A stretch of 64,000 nucleotides of DNA from Sulfurimonas sp. (GTDB taxonomy: Bacteria > Campylobacterota > Campylobacteria > Campylobacterales > Sulfurimonadaceae), in the NCBI RefSeq assembly GCF_019429335.1, contig NZ_JAHYJB010000009.1, positions 1 through 64,000 on the forward strand, in the 5' to 3' direction. Under the pieces are notes generated by a model, which saw only the letters and a program-made list of their open reading frames with translations, made no database searches and was not told the DNA's origin. Both the position numbers and the translations under genes were made by a program. Positions 45,832 through 52,421 of this stretch are shown here, in pieces; position 1 is the stretch's first letter, and each line of letters starts with the position of its first letter.

Positions 45832-46521
45832 TTAGTTTGTTTTTTGTGGTTCTTGAACTCTTGAATTTTCCCCTAAAATTTTTGGTAAAATATCAGTATG
45901 ATATTTTGTATAATTCCCTGTTCCAGTTGAGTAAATATCATTTACTAAAACTTTTTTACCTTTAAGATTTTCTAAACCACTTTTTAATTTCATATCAACA
46001 AAATAAACTCTTTTTGTTACTTTTCCGTCAACTCTTTGTTTAGTAGTAAAAGTTAATTGTTTAACTTTATTAGGTTTTTTATCTACCCATTCAGTAACTT
46101 CGACTACTTCAATATTTGTAATAGGTAAAGGTTCTTTACTATCAAAGTAAATTTCAAATAATCCGTCTTCTGTTGAATCTTTGTCGTATTTAGACACTTC
46201 TTTTAAGTTCTCTTTATTAAGAATTCCAAAATAAGAATCTTGTCCTTTTAGTTGAACTTTTTTATCATTATCCCAACCATTTTGAACCATTACATTGTCA
46301 ATATAATAAACTTTATCTAACATAGTTTCTAATTGTTCTTTTTTAATTCCAATTTCATTGTGTAATGTAATTTGATACCTTTTATCTTTTTTCCAAGTTT
46401 GTAAAGTAACATTCCCTAATTCACTTATACTATAACCACCAACAGAGATTTTTACTTTTTTGTAAAACATACTATCTTGTGATAATACGATTTCTTTAAT
46501 ACTTTTTTTAACTTCCGACAT
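45832..46521 (-). CDS. Element protein following rep, unknown (single-strand binding role possible)
   Basis: This soluble, beta-rich 229-residue protein (KKVKISVGGYSISELGNVTL; VKQLTFTTKQRVDGKVTKRV) has no signal peptide. Its place directly after the rolling-circle initiator is where single-strand DNA-binding or replication accessory proteins sit in rolling-circle elements, but I see no OB-fold signature. The C-terminus is polar (NSRVQEPQKTN). It is driven by promoter module e. Confidence 0.5.
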   Translation of the reverse strand: MSEVKKSIKEIVLSQDSMFYKKVKISVGGYSISELGNVTLQTWKKDKRYQITLHNEIGIKKEQLETMLDKVYYIDNVMVQNGWDNDKKVQLKGQDSYFGILNKENLKEVSKYDKDSTEDGLFEIYFDSKEPLPITNIEVVEVTEWVDKKPNKVKQLTFTTKQRVDGKVTKRVYFVDMKLKSGLENLKGKKVLVNDIYSTGTGNYTKYHTDILPKILGENSRVQEPQKTN

Positions 46522-46583
46522 TTTTTTATCCTTTTATATAATTATTTTTGATAAAGAGTTGTCTTTTTTCTCTTTACATAACT

Positions 46584-46665
46584 ATTATAAGAAAAAAATG
46601 TTTTTTTCCAAGAAAATTGTAAAAGAATTTTAAAATTTGTAAATTACCCCATATTTTAGGAGTTT
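46584..46665 (-). promoter_or_regulatory. Duplicated 82-bp promoter/operator module e
   Basis: This is the second copy of the block at 44022-44103: 12-base block, 7 variable bases, 25-base block (46646-46622), 10 bases, TTGGAA (46611-46606), 16 bases, TATAAT (46589-46584), AGTTATGTA. It begins at the very stop codon of rep and drives the 229-residue gene. The leader carries the hairpin TAAAGAG/CTCTTTA. Confidence 0.75.
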
Positions 46666-48263
46666 TAAGTTTTGATATTTTCTAAATTATTTTGATTTAT
46701 TTTCATTTCATACCAATTTTTATTATAAATTTCTTCTTTTTTATTGTTAAAAACTGATAATTTATTGATTTTATAAGTTAAAGTTAAATCATTTTCATTA
46801 TTAAATTCTTCTAAGTCGTATATTTTAAATTGTAATTCGTATATTTCTTTGTTTTTATTAAATATTCGATTTATTTCTAATTCGTCTATTAAGTCTTTGT
46901 GTAACTTGTTTAAAGTTAATTCTTTATCTATTTTAAATTTATTTCTTCTTTCTATATCTTTTTTAAACATATTTTTATATTTGTCTTTATCTATGTATTT
47001 GTAAAACTTTCTATTATCAATAATTTCTTTTTCTTTTCTAACTACTTCTTTTTCTATGTAAACTTGAAACATACATTTAGTTTTAATTTCTTCATTAAAT
47101 GTTTTTATTTTAATTTTATCTTCGTCTTTAATATGTGTCTCTTTATATGTTACTTTTTCAATTTCATAGAGTAAACAAGTGTTATTATCTTTACTTCGTT
47201 TTAGTAATATTTTTTTATCTTCTTCACTCATTGAATGATAGATTTTTTTATAATTTCCTATACCTATTTTAGAATTAGAAGATTTATGTATTCTTGAATG
47301 TTTCCCTAGAACAGTTCTCCAACCGTTATACATTTCGATATAATTTTTTCTGTCTTGTTCTTCTACTATATCTTCTTTATCTTGTTCTATTTCTACACCA
47401 TTAACAACGATATTTTTTTGATTTACAAATAAAGTTTTTGTTATATATTTCATTATATAATTTACTCCAAAATCGATTTTTTTGAAGTCTTGTTTTATAT
47501 CATTACTTTTTTCATTCATTTCATATTTTTTTAGAATATTTCTATATTCTTCATGTATAAAATCATTTAATTTCTTATCGTGATATAATAAAATATGTAA
47601 ATGATTAGAGAATTGTTTTGTAAATTCACTCACTACATCATATTTCATATTTTCCATTTTTTCTTTATGTTCTTCATTTAATTTTATAGATAAATATAAA
47701 TTTCTCCACACATCAGATAAAAATTTATAACCCTCTTCTATACTCTCTTCTATACTATTAAAACCAAATTTTTTATTTAATTTCCAATTTTCAAATTTTA
47801 ATTTTTTAGATACATATTTTTTTCTTTTTTTATCATAAACTTTTTCAGTTGTTATGTATTTGTGAAATCTCGAAGGTAATGTTAAAGTTATAAAACTTAC
47901 ATTTAAACCCAAATCTTTTGATACTGATTTATTGTATAAAAGTTTTTGTAAAGATAATTGTCCTTGTTTAATATACCATTTTTCTAAATCAAAATTCATT
48001 TTATAATATTCTGTTTTTTTTGAATTTTTTATATATTTATGTTTAAAGAAATCATTTTGTTTTTTTTCTTTTTCTTTAACAATCTCTATAAATCGTTCTT
48101 GTATCTCATAATGTTCGTTTAAATGATTTATTTTTATAGTTTTAGATTTATTTTTTTCTTCTTCTTCTAATTGTTTTTTATAAATATCTTCAAACATTTT
48201 ATTATTATAATCTTTAGACAATTGTTTTATATCTGTATTAAAATTTTCAAATAACTCAAACAT
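46665..48263 (-). CDS. rep: HUH-endonuclease replication initiator (phage GPA-like)
   Basis: This 532-residue protein has the three motifs of rolling-circle initiators in order. Motif 1 is VSFITLTLP (about 122-130). Motif 2 is the HUH metal site NHLHILLYHD (His221, His223). Motif 3 is NYIMKYITKT with two tyrosines four apart (about 269 and 273), the arrangement of the phiX174 gpA/P2 A group. The C-terminal half is a long charged tail without helicase motifs, so a host helicase is needed. It nicks one strand and starts rolling-circle copying of the excised circle; it could also act as a relaxase for transfer. A consensus promoter lies just upstream. Confidence 0.82.
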   Translation of the reverse strand: MFELFENFNTDIKQLSKDYNNKMFEDIYKKQLEEEEKNKSKTIKINHLNEHYEIQERFIEIVKEKEKKQNDFFKHKYIKNSKKTEYYKMNFDLEKWYIKQGQLSLQKLLYNKSVSKDLGLNVSFITLTLPSRFHKYITTEKVYDKKRKKYVSKKLKFENWKLNKKFGFNSIEESIEEGYKFLSDVWRNLYLSIKLNEEHKEKMENMKYDVVSEFTKQFSNHLHILLYHDKKLNDFIHEEYRNILKKYEMNEKSNDIKQDFKKIDFGVNYIMKYITKTLFVNQKNIVVNGVEIEQDKEDIVEEQDRKNYIEMYNGWRTVLGKHSRIHKSSNSKIGIGNYKKIYHSMSEEDKKILLKRSKDNNTCLLYEIEKVTYKETHIKDEDKIKIKTFNEEIKTKCMFQVYIEKEVVRKEKEIIDNRKFYKYIDKDKYKNMFKKDIERRNKFKIDKELTLNKLHKDLIDELEINRIFNKNKEIYELQFKIYDLEEFNNENDLTLTYKINKLSVFNNKKEEIYNKNWYEMKINQNNLENIKT

Positions 48264-48292
48264 TTTTAAACCTTTATTTTAATCTTTTATAG

Positions 48293-48320
48293 ATTTTAAT
48301 AAATTTCTTTTTCTTGTCAA
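48293..48320 (-). promoter_or_regulatory. rep promoter
   Basis: On the minus strand TTGACA (48320-48315) and TAAAAT (48298-48293) are 16 bases apart, 30 bases before the rep ATG. Its -35 is consensus, unlike the TTGGAA of the other element promoters, so rep is likely under separate control. Confidence 0.65.
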
Positions 48321-48388
48321 GTTTTTTTTATTTTAATAAATTGTAATTTTTTAATAATTTCCTACACTTTGTATAAAGTATCTTCAAG

Positions 48389-48410
48389 AGAAAACACTAT
48401 CGTGTTTTCT
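48389..48410. repeat. 9-bp hairpin
   Basis: AGAAAACAC and GTGTTTTCT are perfect arms around TATC. It shares the GAAAACAC motif with the larger hairpin 35 bases away. Candidate origin structure or rep leader element. Confidence 0.55.
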
Positions 48411-48424
48411 TTATTTCTTTTAGT

Positions 48425-48468
48425 TCTTGAAAACACCTCTATCACTTCGTTTCGAGGAGTTTTCAAGA
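48425..48468. repeat. 15-bp inverted repeat (candidate origin stem-loop)
   Basis: TCTTGAAAACACCTC pairs with GAGGAGTTTTCAAGA with a single mismatch around a 14-base loop. It is the strongest fold in the element, located upstream of rep, as expected of a rolling-circle origin. Confidence 0.6.
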
Positions 48469-48686
48469 CAAGAGGATAAACCTACTAAAAGAAATTTAAA
48501 TCAAAATTAAAAATTGATAATGGTTATCATAAAATAAAAAAATAGGTAAAAATTTAGGAAATTGTTTTTTCATGAATAGATTTATAAGTTTCATTTGATT
48601 TATAACTCAAAATCAACACATAATGTTTTGTACAAGAATAGTTTTTATAATAAAAGTTAATGTTTTTTAAGAATGATGGTTTTTTT

Positions 48687-48707
48687 TCAATTCGTTTCAC
48701 GAATTGA
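48687..48707. repeat. 8-bp hairpin near the int promoter
   Basis: TCAATTCG and CGAATTGA are perfect arms around TTTCA, 60 bases before the probable int -10 box. It might be an operator or a terminator-like fold. Confidence 0.45.
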
Positions 48708-48768
48708 TTATTTTCTTTATTCTTATCCACTTATGAGAGGTTTTAAGACTTAATGAAGTAAAAAAAAG

Positions 48769-48774
48769 TATAAT
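48769..48774 (+). promoter_or_regulatory. -10 box for the circular-form integrase transcript
   Basis: A perfect TATAAT lies after an A-run. A nine-codon open frame (MMTTLKQLK, ATG 48787 to TAA 48816) follows, then AAGGA and the ATG at 48828. In the integrated state this transcript runs out of the element into tRNA-Asn. In the circle it would run into int. Confidence 0.55.
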
Positions 48775-48789
48775 TACACTTCTTAAATG

Positions 48790-48813
48790 ATGACAACTTT
48801 AAAACAACTTAAA
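48790..48813 (+). repeat. 24-bp direct repeat, right copy
   Basis: Identical to 39767-39790. Here the same codons MTTLKQLK end in a stop codon, whose bases form part of the ribosome site for the next ATG. Confidence 0.65.
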
Positions 48814-48827
48814 TAAGGATTTTTAAA

Positions 48828-48896
48828 ATGACTACTTTAACCGTATTAACGGGGTTTGAGAGTTTTTTAAATAGTTCCTCTGACACCATTTTTTAA
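48828..48896 (+). CDS. Detached 5' end of the integrase gene
   Basis: ATG 48828 with AAGGA 8-9 bases upstream opens a 22-codon frame (MTTLTVLTGFESFLNSSSDT, then IF and TAA). Its SSDT codons are the attR core, and the stop lies just outside the element in host sequence. Replacing the host side by the left end of the element gives SSDTKRNCLQTPISLDLNT and runs on in frame into the integrase body. As it stands it would make a 22-residue peptide at most. Confidence 0.7.
   Translation: MTTLTVLTGFESFLNSSSDTIF
48877..48888 (+). repeat. attR core (12 bp)
   Basis: CCTCTGACACCA, identical to the tRNA-Met 3' end at 39708-39719. It is followed by a T-run and tRNA-Asn, the original downstream sequence of tRNA-Met. 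Confidence 0.85.
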
Positions 48897-48899
48897 GAT

Positions 48900-48974
48900 T
48901 CCGGATTAGCTCAGCGGTAGAGTAGGTGACTGTTAATCACTTGGCCACTGGTTCGAATCCAGTATCCGGAGCCA
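48900..48974 (+). tRNA. tRNA-Asn (GTT), copy 2
   Basis: The acceptor stem TCCGGAT pairs with ATCCGGA. The anticodon loop CTGTTAA gives GTT, the T-arm CTGGTTCGAATCCAG is identical to copy 1, and CCA is encoded. Without the element it would lie about 11 bases after tRNA-Met, forming a tRNA pair. Integration has separated it from the tRNA-Met promoter, so its transcription may now depend on the element's right-end promoter. Confidence 0.95.
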
Positions 48975-49140
48975 CACTTAAACAAACCCCTAATGAACAC
49001 TATATTTTAGAACTTCAAAAACAGGCAGTAGCTACATTGTAGCCATTTTATGTCCAAAATATCATCCATTCTATTCAACCATTAAATAGTTTTTAATCAT
49101 TCTAGTTGTACGATTAGCAACTTGTAACTAAAGGTTTTTT

Positions 49141-50157
49141 ATGAAAAAAGATTGGTCTGCCATAAGAATAACACTCCTACTCTACCTCATCGTCTTACTT
49201 ATTCCCATCAACTACTATTTTGTAAAAGGGTCGTTTAATGGCATTAAAAACGATGCCGCAACTATGCATAGTCTTGTTTTACTTAGTGGAGCTATTCAAG
49301 CTCTATCTGTTGAAGATGAGTTACATAAAAAAGAGATTCTTGCAAAGAGCATTGACTCATCACTGGGTGCGATTGAACAAAATTTTATAAACTTTTCTCC
49401 AAACAAAGAGTATGTAGAGCTGTTCCGTGCCAAGGAGATGTTTTCTTTACTAAAAAATGCCTATGAAAAGTTAGAAAATTCTACTCAAAACAGCACTAAA
49501 ATAAGAGATGCTGCAGATAAGGTTTCCATGGAGATTAATGCCTTTTCTAAACTTGTCGAGGAGATGACGTCGTATAAAATCGAAACGGCTCTGAACAAGC
49601 TCTATGTTTCTCTTGCTTTTACGACGCTTCTAGTAATTATCCTCATATTTTTTGTGCGCACTTATATAAAATTGCAGTTTTCCAAACATACGTTATACGA
49701 CCATGTAACAGGCTTGTACAACAAAAAATATTTTGAGAGCGTTTTGCAAAACTCCAAAGAGCTGGCAATACGCCATAACAAACCGCTCTCCCTTCTTCTT
49801 CTCTCGATAAACAACTATGATGAACAAAAGAGCTCATTAAATAGAACGGATTTTGAGAAGCACATAAAGGAAGTTGGCACTATTTTTAGTAATTTCTTCA
49901 GACGCAGCGACACTATATGCAGGATTGAGAATAATTGTTTTGCCTCAATAGTACCTAATGCGTCACCGTCAAACATAAAAAAGATTTCATTCATTCTGGA
50001 AAAAGATTTGGAGTCAAAACTATCGAAAAGTAAAATCAAACTCCAACTCTCAATAGGAATGGCTTCATGTGAAGAGGATAACCAATGTTCTATTTTAGAA
50101 GAAGCCATAAAAGATATGGAAAAATTTTCTATTATTAGAGTTGGATCTGCCTTATGA
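49141..50157 (+). CDS. Membrane protein with degenerate GGDEF domain
   Basis: Membrane helices at about 9-28 and 152-171 enclose a helical periplasmic region of about 120 residues. The C-terminal half follows the GGDEF fold (YDHVTGLYNKKYFE, LSLLLLSINNYD, RRSDTICRIENNCFASIVP, LQLSIGMAS). The catalytic GGDEF is replaced by ENNCF, so cyclic-di-GMP synthesis is not expected. It may act as a GTP or c-di-GMP sensor or a structural scaffold. The stop overlaps the pseudopilin start by 4 bases (ATGA), suggesting a role with that pilin-like system. Confidence 0.82.
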   Translation: MKKDWSAIRITLLLYLIVLLIPINYYFVKGSFNGIKNDAATMHSLVLLSGAIQALSVEDELHKKEILAKSIDSSLGAIEQNFINFSPNKEYVELFRAKEMFSLLKNAYEKLENSTQNSTKIRDAADKVSMEINAFSKLVEEMTSYKIETALNKLYVSLAFTTLLVIILIFFVRTYIKLQFSKHTLYDHVTGLYNKKYFESVLQNSKELAIRHNKPLSLLLLSINNYDEQKSSLNRTDFEKHIKEVGTIFSNFFRRSDTICRIENNCFASIVPNASPSNIKKISFILEKDLESKLSKSKIKLQLSIGMASCEEDNQCSILEEAIKDMEKFSIIRVGSAL

Positions 50158-50579
50158 AAAGAGCCGCTTTTAATCTTATTGAGCTAATCTTTGTCATCAT
50201 AATCTTGGGTATCTTATCTAGCGTAGTAATTGTGAAAATGACTAACATGGCAAAACAAGCAAAAGAGACTCAGCTAAAATCTTTTGTCGGAACGCTTAAC
50301 AGATCGGTAGGTCCTGCAATCTGGTTCAAATCAATAGATGATAACCGCGGCGGAAGCGTTGCTTTTGCAGATTATAATGCTGTTTTAGACAAATATATAG
50401 AAATGATTCCAAATTACACTTTAGCACCCGCCCTTATCAACTGCAACGCTGAGGGTAACGGTATTTTTGTCAGTTATACATTTGGTAAAATTTACGAAGT
50501 ACACTGCAGGGATGGGAATGCAACAACCAGCCCTGATTTTAGACTATACAATCAGACTGGTGACATCTATATGGAGTAA
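50154..50579 (+). CDS. Type IV pilin-like/pseudopilin protein
   Basis: The N-terminus MKRAAFNLIELIFVIIILGI is a class-III prepilin signal: a short basic leader, Phe+1, Glu+5 and a hydrophobic helix. The residue before the cleavage site is Ala instead of the usual Gly. The 141-residue length and one disulfide candidate (NCNAEGNG and VHCRDGN) fit a minor pilin or type II secretion pseudopilin. It is coupled to the degenerate GGDEF protein. Confidence 0.85.
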   Translation: MKRAAFNLIELIFVIIILGILSSVVIVKMTNMAKQAKETQLKSFVGTLNRSVGPAIWFKSIDDNRGGSVAFADYNAVLDKYIEMIPNYTLAPALINCNAEGNGIFVSYTFGKIYEVHCRDGNATTSPDFRLYNQTGDIYME

Positions 50580-50591
50580 AATTACGGACTT

Positions 50592-51206
50592 TTAAATAAG
50601 TTTCAAATGCTTTATAAATGCATCTGCCATAATCTCATAACCTTGCTTATTTGGATGGATATAGTCTATTTTGAGCCTATTGTCCGCCTCTACCAAAGAT
50701 AGAACATCCTCTTCAAAGAAGACTCCTGTCTCATTTGCAACTTCGCTATAAAGCGGATGTGTTTTAACCCCGAGCATGCCAAAATTCGGAACTCCGACAA
50801 GCAGAACCTTTGCACCGCTCTCTTTTATAAGATTAATCATCGCTACTAGATTGCTCTTTAACTGCTCTTGTGAACGTTTACGCAAGATGTCATTGCCGCC
50901 GTGGCAGAGGATGACTAAATCAGGCTTCCCTTTTAGCAGTTTTGGAAGACGCAACAACCCTTCTGAAGAGAGTTCGCCTGAGATGCCTGCATTAATTACA
51001 TGTAAACCAGTTTTTTTCTGAAGTTGCGAAGGGTAGCTATCTTTTTGCATTACACCGTAGCCGTAAGTTATGCTATCGCCAAAAGCGAGTATTGTTGCGT
51101 CTCTTTTAAGCTCAATAGTGGACAAATTACTTTTACTCTCTCTTGTAGCTACTAAAAATATTAGGGCGATGACCGCCAAAGCGGTTATAAGTTTGATTTT
51201 ATTCAT
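50592..51206 (-). CDS. SGNH/GDSL-type esterase (TesA-like)
   Basis: An N-terminal membrane anchor or signal (residues 5-21) precedes the SGNH blocks: block I AFGDSITYGYGV (nucleophile Ser), block II NAGISGELS (Gly), block III HGGNDILR (Asn), block V DYIHPNKQGY (Asp and His). All four catalytic residues are present. It resembles arylesterase/lysophospholipase TesA acting in the periplasm; the natural substrate is unknown. Confidence 0.9.
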   Translation of the reverse strand: MNKIKLITALAVIALIFLVATRESKSNLSTIELKRDATILAFGDSITYGYGVMQKDSYPSQLQKKTGLHVINAGISGELSSEGLLRLPKLLKGKPDLVILCHGGNDILRKRSQEQLKSNLVAMINLIKESGAKVLLVGVPNFGMLGVKTHPLYSEVANETGVFFEEDVLSLVEADNRLKIDYIHPNKQGYEIMADAFIKHLKLI

Positions 51207-51223
51207 CTAAGCATTTTAAGAAA

Positions 51224-51667
51224 TTATGCGCTGAACATCATTTTTGCCAGAACCACTATAAAAAAGCCTAAAACCAAAACTACTTTATGAAAATGTTCCT
51301 GCATAAAAATGGGCTTAGTGCGACCCGTAAATTTTATAAAAAGATTAAACAGCACGCCGGCAGCGATAATTAGCGCCAGAACTATTTTAATGACTAGAAG
51401 TTTTTGCAAATCAGTTTCAAAAAAACCTGCATTTGAGTTGATGTATCTTGACATCATCATGCCACCCGTTAAAACTATAATAAGCAGCGAGATAGGGAAA
51501 ATCTTGAAGCTTTTTGCCCCCAAAGTTCGGTTAATCTCTTTGTCGGTATCTTTGGCAAACTTCCCTTTAAGTGCCGATATCATAAATACGTCAGTAAAGA
51601 CATAACCTAAAAATATGATTGCCAAAATCAAGTGGATAATATGCGCGTATGGATATATTGCTTCCAT
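51224..51667 (-). CDS. Four-helix membrane protein, CopD-like
   Basis: This 147-residue protein has four hydrophobic helices (HIIHLILAIIFLGYVFTDVF; FPISLLIIVLTGGMMM; LLVIKIVLALIIAAGVLFNL; VVLVLGFFIVVLAKMMF). The helix-1 histidines and HFHKVV fit the CopD/DUF2269-like group of possible heme or copper membrane proteins. The assignment is loose. It lies 17 bases upstream of the esterase on the same strand. Confidence 0.65.
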   Translation of the reverse strand: MEAIYPYAHIIHLILAIIFLGYVFTDVFMISALKGKFAKDTDKEINRTLGAKSFKIFPISLLIIVLTGGMMMSRYINSNAGFFETDLQKLLVIKIVLALIIAAGVLFNLFIKFTGRTKPIFMQEHFHKVVLVLGFFIVVLAKMMFSA

Positions 51668-51698
51668 TGTAACTCCTGTTTAAATAAGTGTGATTATA

Positions 51699-52415
51699 TC
51701 AAAGATGCCAATTGAAAAACTTGCATATTGAGTTAAAAGTCTCATCTAAAGGTGCTTTAATAATTAACATCTCATTTGTTCGCGGATGTTTAATCTGAAG
51801 TTCATAAGCATGTAAAAGCATTCTATTGCAGCCGAATTCTTGGCGGATAAATTTGTTATGCTCGCCTCTTCCATGTTTTGTATCGCCTAAAATATGATGA
51901 GAGATGTGCTTCATGTGACGGCGAAGCTGATGTTTACGTCCCGTTAACGGAGTCAGCTTTACTAGCGAATAACGTGTTTTATCGTACTTTCCTACGGCAA
52001 ATGGAAGCTCAACCGTTGCAAGTCTCTCGTATAGAGTTGCTGCTTCTTGGGCTTCTTTGTCTTTAGCGCTATCTTTATCCGCTATTTTGTCAAGCTTTAT
52101 ACTCAGAGCATGTTCAATCATGCCGCTCTCATCGGTATAGCCTCGGACAACTGCGATGTAGCTCTTTTTTGTATCTCTTGACATAAACTGCTCGCCCATA
52201 ACTCTGGCACTTTCTTTATCAAGCGCGAAAAGTAAAACTCCCGAAGTAGGCTTGTCAAGGCGATGAGCTGGGTATACAAACTGCCCTATCTGATCGCGAA
52301 GAATCTGAAGTGCAAATTCCGTCTCATGCCTGTCAATGGGTGAGCGGTGAACTAAAAGTCCCGATGGCTTGTTTATAGCCACTAAAAATTCATCCCTATA
52401 TAAAATTTCTAGCAA
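51699..52415 (-). CDS. truC: RluA/TruC-family tRNA/rRNA pseudouridine synthase
   Basis: Converts uridine to pseudouridine in RNA. The catalytic motif HRLDKPTSGVLLFALDKESA contains the essential Asp. LVKLTPLTGRKHQLRRHMKHI is the conserved C-terminal RNA-binding block. At 238 residues, without an S4 domain, it matches TruC (tRNA U65) better than RluC/D; the target RNA is inferred. It follows the helicase gene by 6 bases. Confidence 0.85.
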   Translation of the reverse strand: MLEILYRDEFLVAINKPSGLLVHRSPIDRHETEFALQILRDQIGQFVYPAHRLDKPTSGVLLFALDKESARVMGEQFMSRDTKKSYIAVVRGYTDESGMIEHALSIKLDKIADKDSAKDKEAQEAATLYERLATVELPFAVGKYDKTRYSLVKLTPLTGRKHQLRRHMKHISHHILGDTKHGRGEHNKFIRQEFGCNRMLLHAYELQIKHPRTNEMLIIKAPLDETFNSICKFFNWHL

Positions 52416-52421
52416 TATCTG

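Larger units (their letters stand above)
48264..48768. other. Non-coding right end: probable replication origin region
   Basis: About 500 bases without genes between rep and the int start. It holds the rep promoter, three hairpins (48389-48410, 48425-48468, 48687-48707) and AT-rich tracts. In rolling-circle elements the double- and single-strand origins are folded sequences near rep, so this is the best place to look for the nick site. No copy of a known nick sequence was recognised. Confidence 0.5.
39708..48888. mobile_element. 9.2-kb integrative element in tRNA-Met
   Basis: The element is bounded by the 12-bp repeat CCTCTGACACCA (tRNA 3' end). It is far more AT-rich than the flanks, with codon use dominated by A/T-ending codons. 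Content: a tyrosine recombinase at the left, then a minus-strand block with an FtsK-like translocase, about ten small genes and a HUH replication initiator, then about 560 non-coding bases at the right. No type IV secretion genes, capsid or coat genes are visible. It could be an integrative mobilisable element or satellite that copies itself by rolling circle and uses its own FtsK-type pump or a helper's channel. The restored attB would place tRNA-Met and tRNA-Asn side by side. Confidence 0.85.

Noticed and set aside
44022-46665. CRISPR-like repeats from the recurring TATAATAGTTAT units
   Set aside because: Copies are few, irregularly spaced and each sits before a gene; they are promoters, not an array.
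39720-48888. Element as an inovirus (filamentous phage) prophage
   Set aside because: HUH Rep and small membrane proteins fit, but there is no coat protein with leader and helix, no pIII-like gene, and the ATPase has N-terminal helices and FtsK-type motifs rather than the pI/Zot layout.
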